The translations under genes were made by a program, and so were the position numbers. From RGIG1995 sp045645205 (GTDB taxonomy: Bacteria > Bacillota > Clostridia > Oscillospirales > CAG-272), in NCBI GenBank assembly GCA_045645205.1, contig JAZRIJ010000074.1, forward strand, positions 1 through 30,373: a stretch of 30,373 bases of DNA. The letters run 5' to 3'. This document shows positions 1 to 5,087 of the stretch, one piece after another (the first letter of the stretch is position 1; each line of letters begins with the position of its first letter). Under the pieces are notes generated by a model. The model worked only from the letters and a program-made list of their open reading frames with translations, had not been told where the DNA came from and searched no databases.

Positions 1-252
1 GTTGCAGAGTCCCAAGCTTTAACTGTTGCAGAGTCCCAAGCTTCAACTGTTGCAGAGCCACAAGCTTTAACTGTTGCAGAGTCCCAAGCTTCAACTGTTG
101 CAGAGTCCCAAGCTTTAACTGTTGCAGAGTCCCAAGCTTCAACTGTTGCAGAGCCACAAGCTTTAACTGTTGCAGAGCCACAAGCTTCAACTGTTGCAGA
201 GTCCCAAGCTTCAACTGTTGCAGAGCCACAAGCTTTAACTGTTGCAGAGTCC
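1..252. repeat. 24-bp in-frame tandem repeat, about 10.5 units
   Basis: Ten full 24-bp units start at 1, 25, 49 and so on to 217, followed by a 12-bp partial unit. Each encodes one octapeptide of the minus-strand protein. Units differ at only three bases: one gives Lys or Glu, and two that always change together give Trp-Asp or Cys-Gly. In coding order the units are KC, EW, EC, KC, EW, KW, EW, KC, EW, KW. The array continues beyond the window start, so its true length is unknown. Confidence 0.95.
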
Positions 253-614
253 TTAACAACAACACCTTTACAATCCTTTATATAAAAAAGTCCTCCGCCG
301 TTTAATTCAAGATTGTCTTTACCTATGTAAATATGATTTTCAGCCCATTCCTTAACTGCTTTTATAGCGCGTTCCTGTTCAACCTCTTTTACATACCATT
401 CCGGAAGAATGTCCTGGTCGGCTTTAAACTCCCACGTTGATATATCGCTGAATACATCACCATCAGCGGGAGATAATTCAACTCTTACAAAAAGTCTTTC
501 CGCGTTCTTTCGATTATCCTTAATGCCAAGCTCGTCCAACATTTTATCATGGCTATCGTAATCGGGTATAAAAACCCTGTCTTTTAAAAGTATCATTGAT
601 TTGAATCTACACAT
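1..614 (-). CDS. Phage protein with C-terminal octapeptide repeats (3' end outside window)
   Basis: The start ATG at 614 follows an AGGAG box and overlaps the stop of the 53-aa gene before it (ATGTGTAG). About 120 residues of ordinary globular-looking sequence (begins MCRFKSMILLKDRVFIPDYD) run into an octapeptide array V-[KE]-A-[WC]-[DG]-S-A-T that continues off the window edge, so the C-terminus is missing. I have seen similar proteins with SATV-type octads in Firmicutes phages, where they are usually unnamed. The regular hydrophobic/small pattern suggests a beta-helix or beta-solenoid, but that is inference. No enzyme motif is visible. It is the last gene seen of the left-running early operon. 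Confidence 0.75.
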   Translation of the reverse strand, partial: MCRFKSMILLKDRVFIPDYDSHDKMLDELGIKDNRKNAERLFVRVELSPADGDVFSDISTWEFKADQDILPEWYVKEVEQERAIKAVKEWAENHIYIGKDNLELNGGGLFYIKDCKGVVVKDSATVKACGSATVEAWDSATVEACGSATVKACGSATVEAWDSATVKAWDSATVEAWDSATVKACGSATVEAWDSATVKAWDSA

Positions 615-768
615 TTTCACACACTCCTATAATTTCATATACACTAATAGGAACATCGTCCTCTTCTTCAGGCTCGTCCATCCGGTTTTTAAATCGGTCT
701 TGCCCATAGTTGCCGGTTATCCATCTATCCATTGAATTTTTAAATCTTTCATCTTCTTGAACGAACAT
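607..768 (-). CDS. Small acidic phage protein, 53 aa, function unknown
   Basis: Reads MFVQEDERFKNSMDRWITGN and ends in an acidic stretch (DEPEEEDDVPISVYEI). The ATG at 768 has a GAGG box eight bases upstream, and the stop overlaps the ATG of the octapeptide-repeat gene, which suggests translational coupling. No recognisable domain. It is typical of the tiny genes between a phage Cro region and its replication genes. Part of its 5' end overlaps the frameshifted reading frame upstream. Confidence 0.55.
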   Translation of the reverse strand: MFVQEDERFKNSMDRWITGNYGQDRFKNRMDEPEEEDDVPISVYEIIGVCENV

Positions 769-874
769 CTTGACAACCTCGCATTTCTGTAGTAAAATTT
801 AATTGCATCATTGAAGTTGTCCTTGCATTGACGTTGCACCGTCTGCAGGGACTTTCTTTTTGCCTTTTCCACAT
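717..874 (-). pseudogene. Small Cys-rich phage protein, probably frameshifted
   Basis: The ATG at 874 has a good GGAG box six bases upstream and starts MWKRQKESPCRRC, like the small CxxC phage proteins often seen near replication genes. In this frame only 41 codons remain (stop at 749) and the tail looks unnatural. From the Cys codons onward a neighbouring frame continues plausibly as QRQCKDNFNDAIKFYYRNAR to a stop at 717. One lost base near codon 13 would explain the split; restoring it gives a protein of about 52 aa. It could be real inactivation, a sequencing error, or a 41-aa gene read as is. Confidence 0.4.
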
Positions 875-877
875 TAA

Positions 878-988
878 TCACTCCAATTCACATTCTTTTG
901 CTGCCTGCATCAGTTCCGGTATTAAATTATATATGTACCATCCCGCTGCCATCAGCATTACTGCAAGCAATATCTTTTGTATAAGCAT
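878..988 (-). CDS. Small membrane protein, 36 aa
   Basis: Starts MLIQKILLAVMLMAAGWYIY, one hydrophobic helix followed by a short charged tail (LIPELMQAAKECELE). The ATG at 988 has GGAG nine bases upstream. The stop TGA lies at the ribosome site of the next gene, which suggests coupling. It overlaps the end of the 48-aa zinc-binding gene by 62 bases in another frame, which lowers confidence. Function unknown. Confidence 0.4.
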   Translation of the reverse strand: MLIQKILLAVMLMAAGWYIYNLIPELMQAAKECELE

Positions 989-1073
989 CGCTTTTTCTCT
1001 CCTCTCTGCAATCACATTTTTCTCCATAGTCCAAATATGCACCGCAATCCGGACATCTGTTATTGTACGGCAT
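927..1073 (-). CDS. Small zinc-ribbon-like protein, 48 aa
   Basis: The ATG at 1073 has AAAGGTG just upstream and gives MPYNNRCPDCGAYLDYGEKC, with Cys pairs CPDC and CDC about 12 residues apart, enough for one zinc site. A longer frame in the same place starts at a GTG and lacks the Cys pairs; I prefer this frame because the CxxC knuckle and ribosome site agree. Such proteins are common in phage early operons and may bind nucleic acid, but no partner is evident. Confidence 0.5.
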   Translation of the reverse strand: MPYNNRCPDCGAYLDYGEKCDCREERKSDAYTKDIACSNADGSGMVHI

Positions 1074-1092
1074 ATTTTCACCTTCTTTCTGC

Positions 1093-1386
1093 TTATAATT
1101 CAATAATCCGCGGACGCATCTGATGTAAAGATTGTCCGCTCAAAACATCCGTTTCTATAGGTTTTCTGTACCTGTCCAAGTATGTGTCTTTTTCAAGCTT
1201 AAGCCATTCTATATAGTCCTGAACGTGAATTTTGCCTTGAATACCAAGTCTATCCTTACCAAGCTGACGTTTCATCTGCTTAATTTTTATACTTGCTTCA
1301 CTGCGACACACTCCTAAAAGAGCCATCATATCATCAAGATTTATAGCTTCCTTTGAAAAAATTTGTTCTCTTTGCTCATACGTCAT
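1093..1386 (-). CDS. Helix-turn-helix DNA-binding phage protein (excisionase-like)
   Basis: A 97-aa protein starting MTYEQREQIFSKEAINLDDM after an AGGAGG-type box. The segment around residues 16-55 (NLDDMMALLGVCRSEASIKI) reads as an HTH that selects a target site, followed by a basic stretch (KRQLGKDRLGIQGKIHVQDY) resembling small excisionase or MerR-like wings. It lies third in the left-running early operon, a usual place for a phage antirepressor or excisionase. Xis function is inference only. Confidence 0.6.
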   Translation of the reverse strand: MTYEQREQIFSKEAINLDDMMALLGVCRSEASIKIKQMKRQLGKDRLGIQGKIHVQDYIEWLKLEKDTYLDRYRKPIETDVLSGQSLHQMRPRIIEL

Positions 1387-1410
1387 TTGTCATGCCTCCT
1401 GCTATTAGTA

Positions 1411-1608
1411 TTATTCGCCGAAGAAGACTTCAATGGGATTTTCAATGTCAAGTATTTCAATCATCATTTCGGCTTCCGGCAGAGTAAAATCACCTGTTTT
1501 CAGTTTTCTTATAAAGCTTGATTCTGCCATTTTAATTTTTTTGCAAAACTCCTTTTGCGTGTACCCACTTTCAAAAATTTTTTCTTTAAGCAAAGTTACG
1601 TTAATCAT
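1411..1608 (-). CDS. Small Cro/CI-family regulator, 65 aa
   Basis: Begins MINVTLLKEKIFESGYTQKE; residues 17-45 form a classic XRE helix-turn-helix (YTQKEFCKKIKMAESSFIRK), and the protein ends NPIEVFFGE as many phage Cro-like repressors do. GAGGTGAT lies just upstream of the ATG. It is 21 bp after another small regulator and is expected to be in the same transcript. It is probably an early regulator that helps choose between lysis and lysogeny. Confidence 0.75.
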   Translation of the reverse strand: MINVTLLKEKIFESGYTQKEFCKKIKMAESSFIRKLKTGDFTLPEAEMMIEILDIENPIEVFFGE

Positions 1609-1628
1609 TCATATCACCTCTTTCATAT

Positions 1629-1820
1629 TTAATCTGTAAGGATGTCATTCATATCCGCATTAGGAAACGCCTGTTTCATCCTTTTCAAAAAGTTTCGGCT
1701 TGGCTTCCTTTCGCCGTATAGGACTTTCAATACCGCCGATGAAGAAAGCCCAATTTTTTTTGTAAAAGCTTCAGCTGTCAACCCTTCGCTTTTTCTGAAC
1801 TCGTTTATTTTTTTATGCAT
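1629..1820 (-). CDS. Cro-like XRE regulator, first gene of the early operon
   Basis: A 63-aa protein, MHKKINEFRKSEGLTAEAFT, with an HTH at about residues 14-40 (LTAEAFTKKIGLSSSAVLKV) and little else. It is the first minus-strand gene after the divergent promoter region, the position Cro occupies in most temperate phages. The ATG follows AAAGGTGGTGAG. Upstream lie overlapping divergent promoters, so binding here could control both directions. Confidence 0.7.
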   Translation of the reverse strand: MHKKINEFRKSEGLTAEAFTKKIGLSSSAVLKVLYGERKPSRNFLKRMKQAFPNADMNDILTD

Positions 1821-1846
1821 ATTCTCACCACCTTTCGTGCTACTTC

Positions 1847-1875
1847 TTGAAAAATATTACCCATTTTGATATAAT
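1847..1875 (+). promoter_or_regulatory. Sigma-A promoter for the 118-aa gene at 1909
   Basis: TTGAAA (1847-1852), 17-bp spacer, TATAAT (1870-1875). It reads rightward into the gene at 1909 and overlaps a minus-strand promoter on the same DNA. Confidence 0.75.
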
Positions 1876-1883
1876 CTTGTTAA
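1854..1883 (-). promoter_or_regulatory. Probable early promoter for the cro-like operon
   Basis: On the minus strand TTAACA (1883-1878), 18-bp spacer, TAATAT (1859-1854). It would drive the 1820 to 1 operon. Its hexamers interlock with the plus-strand promoter, so polymerase can use only one at a time. Confidence 0.5.
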
Positions 1884-1908
1884 CTATAAATTAAGGAGTT
1901 GTTATACT

Positions 1909-2265
1909 ATGAAGCTTGATAAAACATCAGAAAAAGTATTGAAATACCTTATTTCTCATTGCGAAAACATCAAGTCAAAGTCTTTAGTTACTTTTACTCC
2001 CGAAGATGCCGCCAATTTAAATCTTCCATTTTCTCTTTTTTGCGGTTCCTGCGAATTGCTTGAAAGGGCAGGATATGTAACAGAGTTAGCAATTTATTAT
2101 GAAGAAGATGGTGGTCGCTTACTGTTAACATTTGCGGGCTATTCATATTTTGATTACAAACGTATTGAAAAACAAGAGTTTTACAAACAACTTGCCGTAT
2201 CAAAAATAAGCGATATTGTCGTCTCTGCTATAGTAGCTCTGATAACCGCCTTATTAGCAGCATAA
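1909..2265 (+). CDS. Winged-helix-like protein with C-terminal membrane segment
   Basis: A 118-aa protein, MKLDKTSEKVLKYLISHCEN. Residues 1-75 resemble a winged helix (helices, then EDGGRLLLTFAGYSYF as the wing). Residues 98-118 (VVSAIVALITALLAA) form a C-terminal hydrophobic helix. The layout resembles DUF2513 and YjcQ-like phage proteins, one of which is the gene at 2566. It has its own consensus promoter and an AGGAG box. It faces the cro-like gene, so it is likely expressed in the lysogen. Its role (repression, exclusion) cannot be read from the sequence. Confidence 0.7.
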   Translation: MKLDKTSEKVLKYLISHCENIKSKSLVTFTPEDAANLNLPFSLFCGSCELLERAGYVTELAIYYEEDGGRLLLTFAGYSYFDYKRIEKQEFYKQLAVSKISDIVVSAIVALITALLAA

Positions 2266-2389
2266 AAACATCCCAAAAACTTTTATCTTGAACTATTGAT
2301 ACCACGATAACAGGAACAAAAATAATTGTAAGAAATTTTAACAATAAACTAATTCCTATAACCCACCATGGCGGAGTATACCTTTCCAC
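2228..2389 (-). CDS. Small membrane protein, 53 aa, GTG start
   Basis: I place the start at GTG 2389 because GAGGTGA lies about six bases upstream and the predicted transcription start is only about 15 bases further. It reads VERYTPPWWVIGISLLLKFL and continues hydrophobic to about residue 32, then QDKSFWDVF. It is convergent with the 118-aa plus-strand gene and overlaps its 3' end by 38 bp. It has its own strong promoter carrying the repeated operator-like block. Function unknown; a small superinfection or toxin-like membrane peptide is possible. Confidence 0.5.
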   Translation of the reverse strand: MERYTPPWWVIGISLLLKFLTIIFVPVIVVSIVQDKSFWDVFMLLIRRLSELL

Positions 2390-2407
2390 ATCGCTCACCT
2401 CTCGTGG

Positions 2408-2439
2408 TATATTATAATACAGAAATTCACGGAAGTCAA
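2408..2439 (-). promoter_or_regulatory. Sigma-A promoter with operator-like block, copy 1 of a 32-bp repeat
   Basis: On the minus strand TTGACT (2439-2434), 17-bp spacer, TATAAT (2416-2411). The spacer contains the palindromic core TTCACGGAA, and a second half-site TTCCGTG lies at 2447-2453. The whole block 2408-2439 recurs exactly at 3565-3596, which suggests two promoters under one regulator. Confidence 0.8.
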
Positions 2440-2478
2440 TAATAAATTCCGTGTTTTTCTGTATTTTTCTGTTTTGCA

Positions 2479-2510
2479 CAAAAAAACAACCCCACTTTTA
2501 GTAGGGTTGT
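2479..2510 (-). terminator. Intrinsic terminator of the 3399-2908 minus-strand unit
   Basis: Read leftward: ACAACCC, a loop of about 11 bases, GGGTTGT, then a run of seven T. Transcripts from the 3561 region would pass antisense to the DUF2513 gene before stopping here. Confidence 0.7.
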
Positions 2511-2515
2511 ATAGT

Positions 2516-2544
2516 TTGACGCAAGGGGTCGGAAATGGTATAAT
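2516..2544 (+). promoter_or_regulatory. Sigma-A promoter for the DUF2513 gene
   Basis: TTGACG (2516-2521), 17-bp spacer, TATAAT (2539-2544), followed by AAGGAGGTGA and the GTG start at 2566. Confidence 0.8.
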
Positions 2545-2565
2545 TTGGGCAAGGAGGTGAATTAA

Positions 2566-2919
2566 GTGAGATTGAATATTGATTGCATAAGAGACATTTT
2601 GCTGACAGCAGATGAAGTCTTGTCATCACAAAATGATATGAGTTGTTATCCTCCAATTAAATATGACCGACTGAAAAAATATACTTTTAAAGAAATTAAC
2701 TTTCATATAATGCAATGTTCTATGTCAAATCTTGTTGTTGTACAACGGTATGTTGATGGCGGAATATCAATAAGAAATATAACGCCTCAAGGGTATGAGT
2801 TTATTGATAAAATTTCTTCAAATACAGCATGGAAAAAGATAAAGAACACTTTAAAACCAATTGGTTCAGCTTCTTTAAAAACGGTCATTGAAGTAGCATT
2901 AACTGTCTTATTGTCCTGA
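2566..2919 (+). CDS. DUF2513 family protein
   Basis: A 117-aa protein starting at GTG, seven bases after AAGGAGGTGA. The opening RLNIDCIRDILLTADEV, the central YTFKEINFHIMQ and ITPQGYEFIDKI, and the closing WKKIKNTLKPIGSASLKTVI are the marks of DUF2513, a family of unknown function common in prophages. The fold is probably a winged helix with a C-terminal helix. It has its own promoter. Its last 12 bases overlap the convergent gene at 2908. Confidence 0.85.
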   Translation: MRLNIDCIRDILLTADEVLSSQNDMSCYPPIKYDRLKKYTFKEINFHIMQCSMSNLVVVQRYVDGGISIRNITPQGYEFIDKISSNTAWKKIKNTLKPIGSASLKTVIEVALTVLLS

Positions 2920-3075
2920 TGGGGGATAAAGTATTTCAGCTTCAAGAAGGACTTTTGGTAAGTTTCCTGCGGTATGTTCGAGTTTAAATGAGGTCACTCC
3001 ACGAAGTAGTCTCCCGTTTATATAAATTTTTGATTTGTCAGCTTCAGCGATGACCTCAATTTTTTTTATGTACAT
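2908..3075 (-). CDS. Small phage protein, 55 aa, function unknown
   Basis: The ATG at 3075 follows GTGAGGAT and gives MYIKKIEVIAEADKSKIYIN, continuing GRLLRGVTSFKLEHTAGNLP. The alternating pattern suggests an all-beta fold, and similar short proteins occur in Clostridia prophages. It follows the 102-aa gene by 15 bp and probably shares its transcript from the promoter at 3596-3568. It converges on the DUF2513 gene, overlapping its end by 12 bp. Confidence 0.65.
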   Translation of the reverse strand: MYIKKIEVIAEADKSKIYINGRLLRGVTSFKLEHTAGNLPKVLLEAEILYPPSGQ

Positions 3076-3090
3076 ATCCTCACTCCTTGC

Positions 3091-3399
3091 CTAAAGAAAA
3101 TAGTAGCAACTAATACAACATTGACAAGAACAGACACCCCTAAAATTACCTTGATACAAGCGGCATCGGTAGCAAAATTCTAACCTGCGTAACCGACTGG
3201 GTATCGTCTCTAATCGAGCATATTCAAAATCATTAGTATATTCAACAAATCGTCTATCTTCCGGAATTTCTCCATAAAATAATCTTTCAAAATCTGTAAG
3301 TCGTTTATCATACTTACGGATTTTCTTTTTTGTAGATTCGTCACTTGCACATCCTATTGCAATTCCTAAAATAAATACAACAATAAGAGCAATTTCCAT
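3091..3399 (-). CDS. Membrane-anchored protein with Cys-rich tail, 102 aa
   Basis: Residues 1-18 (MEIALIVVFILGIAIGCA) form a hydrophobic anchor; the Cys at 17 could be a lipobox Cys, but the context is imperfect. A charged middle follows, then a Cys-dense end (CYRCRLY, then CSCQCCISCYYF) with eight Cys in about 25 residues, enough for a metal site or disulfides. The ATG follows GAAGGAAA. Transcription is expected from the minus-strand promoter near 3580, through a structured leader. No family recognised. Confidence 0.55.
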   Translation of the reverse strand: MEIALIVVFILGIAIGCASDESTKKKIRKYDKRLTDFERLFYGEIPEDRRFVEYTNDFEYARLETIPSRLRRLEFCYRCRLYQGNFRGVCSCQCCISCYYFL

Positions 3400-3429
3400 A
3401 TTTCTATTTCCTTCGTTTCTAAAATATCA

Positions 3430-3458
3430 TTGACAAAAAAAGTCGTATACTGTATAAT
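3430..3458 (+). promoter_or_regulatory. Consensus sigma-A promoter of the XRE array operon
   Basis: TTGACA (3430-3435), 17-bp spacer, TATAAT (3453-3458); predicted start near 3465. It faces the minus-strand promoter at 3596-3568, so both leaders cover the same stretch of about 95 bp. Confidence 0.85.
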
Positions 3459-3560
3459 TAAAGTGACCAAACTAAAACTAAACAACACACGACTTTTTTT
3501 CTATGCATATAGGATACCTATATGCTTTTCTACGCAAATTTAACCATAGGAGGTTTGCGT
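3435..3560. promoter_or_regulatory. Shared leader with three inverted repeats
   Basis: Three inverted repeats lie between the two facing promoters. (1) AAAAAAAGTCGT at 3435-3446 with its complement at 3489-3500; the left arm lies in the plus-strand promoter spacer, and read leftward it forms a hairpin ending in T. (2) GCATATAGG / CCTATATGC at 3505-3525 with a 3-base centre. (3) ACGCAAA / TTTGCGT at 3532-3560, whose loop holds AGGAGG with no start codon at useful distance. They could be operators or RNA hairpins. Confidence 0.65.
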
Positions 3561-3564
3561 TAAT

Positions 3565-3596
3565 TATATTATAATACAGAAATTCACGGAAGTCAA
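3565..3596 (-). promoter_or_regulatory. Sigma-A promoter, copy 2 of the 32-bp repeat
   Basis: On the minus strand TTGACT (3596-3591), 17-bp spacer, TATAAT (3573-3568). The block 3565-3596 is identical to 2408-2439, including the TTCACGGAA core. It points leftward into the 102-aa gene, while its -35 box touches the ribosome site of the plus-strand XRE gene at 3606. Confidence 0.8.
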
Positions 3597-3605
3597 GAGG
3601 TAATT

Positions 3606-3839
3606 ATGACATATTCTGCAAAAAACACAAAAGAAAGAATAAAAATACTATGTCGAAATAAAAAAATAAATATGGAAAATATGCTTGTTCATTGCTCATT
3701 AGGAGTAAATGCCATACGACAGATAAATGATAAAACGGGCATTGCATCCTTTAGCCTTGCCAAAATTGCCGACTATCTTGACTGCTCTGTTGATTACCTT
3801 TTAGGGCGAACAAACAATCCAGATATAAATAGTTTTTAG
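3606..3839 (+). CDS. XRE-family regulator, unit 1 of a five-unit array
   Basis: A 77-aa single-domain protein, MTYSAKNTKERIKILCRNKK, with an HTH over residues 8-68. The second half carries IADYLDCSVDYLLGR at about 54-68, nearly the same block that ends each of the next four units. The putative recognition segment GVNAIRQIND is unlike those of the other units. GAGG lies just before the ATG and next to the -35 of the opposing promoter. It is the first gene after the 3430 promoter and is likely co-transcribed with the next three genes. Confidence 0.8.
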   Translation: MTYSAKNTKERIKILCRNKKINMENMLVHCSLGVNAIRQINDKTGIASFSLAKIADYLDCSVDYLLGRTNNPDINSF

Positions 3840-3860
3840 AGATGAGGAGTTAAGTTATTT

Positions 3861-4454
3861 ATGTATGATTTGAAAGTAATCGAGGAACGTATTATGTCCA
3901 TAGCTTCTCAAAAAGGTCTATCCAAAAACAAATTATTAGCTAATGCTAAACTCCATAAAAGTATTTTTGATAACATGAAAAAGGGACAAATTCCATCGAT
4001 TGATAAAATTTATTCAATTGCAGATTATCTTGACTGCTCTGTCGATTACTTATTGGGCAGAAGCGACATTTTAGATTCGTATAAAACATCTATTAATGTT
4101 AATCCTTCGTTGCAAAATTTACTATTATCAACACGAATAAAGGAAAGATGCAAATATTGCAAAATTGCAATTAAAACTATGCTTATAGATTGCAATATGA
4201 ATAGAAACACTATATATGATTTGGAAAACAAATCTTCTTTTCCGTCATCTGATAAGTTGTCTCGCATCGCTGAATACCTCGACTGTTCTGTTGATTACCT
4301 CTTAGGACGCACCAACAACCCAAATTCTCACAAAATACCCGTTAACAGAAACATCTCTGTCTCTCCGCCAACTGATACGGAGCTACAGGTAGCTTATGGT
4401 TTTAAGTCATCTCCAGTTATTCAAGATAACGACGATATAATCACTTCAAAGTAA
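3861..4454 (+). CDS. Two-unit XRE regulator with conserved C-terminal tail
   Basis: A 197-aa protein with two XRE-like units: residues 1-67, ending IADYLDCSVDYLLGR, and about 83-150, ending IAEYLDCSVDYLLGR. The recognition segments differ (HKSIFDNMKKG and NRNTIYDLENKS). Residues 155-197 form a tail (SVSPPTDTELQVAYGFKSSP) shared with the next gene. Two fused HTH units in one chain are unusual for phage repressors, which normally dimerise. GAGGAG precedes the ATG by 11 bases. It probably binds DNA; target and effector are unknown. Confidence 0.8.
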   Translation: MYDLKVIEERIMSIASQKGLSKNKLLANAKLHKSIFDNMKKGQIPSIDKIYSIADYLDCSVDYLLGRSDILDSYKTSINVNPSLQNLLLSTRIKERCKYCKIAIKTMLIDCNMNRNTIYDLENKSSFPSSDKLSRIAEYLDCSVDYLLGRTNNPNSHKIPVNRNISVSPPTDTELQVAYGFKSSPVIQDNDDIITSK

Positions 4455-4467
4455 ATAAGGGGTTTGA

Positions 4468-5043
4468 ATGTATAACAGAATTAATTTCTTTGAAAAACTA
4501 TGCAAATACAATGTTACAAACAAAGAATTGTCAGAGGCAATAGGGGTTTCTACTGGTAATATAAGTGATTGGAAAAGTGGAAAAAGCAAACCCAATATAG
4601 ATGCCATAGCTAAAATAGCCAATTACCTTGATTGTTCTGTAGACTACCTTCTTGGATTGTCAATAGGTGAAAGTTCAGTTTCGGTGTATGATATGAAACA
4701 ATATGATATGCAACAAATAGCAAATAGAATTGAATTGAGAATGAATGATTGTGGATATAAGAAAAAGACGATGTTGACAGAGTTAAACTTAGGCATAAAC
4801 CTACTTTCTCATTTAGCAAAAGGACAGGTGATATCTTCTGTTAATCTTGCTAAAATTGCCGACTATCTTGACTGCTCCGTAGATTACCTTCTTGGCAGAA
4901 CAGATAATCCTACCTCACATAAGACACCTCGCATAAAAAACATCACTGTTTCTCCGTCGAACGATACAGACCTACAGGTAGCTTATGGTTTTAAGTCAGG
5001 CCCCGTTATTGAGGATGACGATGAAACAACAACTTCTAAATAA
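4468..5043 (+). CDS. Two-unit XRE regulator, paralogue of the upstream gene
   Basis: A 191-aa protein. Unit one (residues 1-63) has a textbook HTH (NKELSEAIGVSTGNISDWKS) and ends IANYLDCSVDYLLG. Unit two (about 78-144) ends IADYLDCSVDYLLGR. The tail (TVSPSNDTDLQVAYGFKSGP) matches that of the previous gene, so the pair arose by duplication followed by change in the DNA-contact halves. The ATG lies 13 bp after the previous stop and after AGGGG. It is followed within 45 bp by an ImmA-type protease gene. Confidence 0.8.
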   Translation: MYNRINFFEKLCKYNVTNKELSEAIGVSTGNISDWKSGKSKPNIDAIAKIANYLDCSVDYLLGLSIGESSVSVYDMKQYDMQQIANRIELRMNDCGYKKKTMLTELNLGINLLSHLAKGQVISSVNLAKIADYLDCSVDYLLGRTDNPTSHKTPRIKNITVSPSNDTDLQVAYGFKSGPVIEDDDETTTSK

Positions 5044-5045
5044 AA

Positions 5046-5060
5046 ACATAATAGTAATCC
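5046..5060. promoter_or_regulatory. Operator-like motif before the protease gene
   Basis: The motif ACATAATAGTAATCC sits between the last XRE array gene and the protease gene. The same 13-15 bp recur as an inverted pair at 5829-5841 and 5861-5875, which suggests a shared protein-binding site. Confidence 0.5.
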
Positions 5061-5087
5061 TCTTGCATCAAATATAGGAGGTTACAA

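Noticed and set aside
1..252. CRISPR-like array
   Set aside because: Units are contiguous 24-bp tandem repeats with no unique spacers and stay in one open reading frame.
878..1081. A 67-aa minus-strand protein reading MKICRTITDVRIAV
   Set aside because: Its first half is out of frame with the CxxC zinc-ribbon reading, which has the better ribosome site; only the last 36 codons look like a real membrane peptide.
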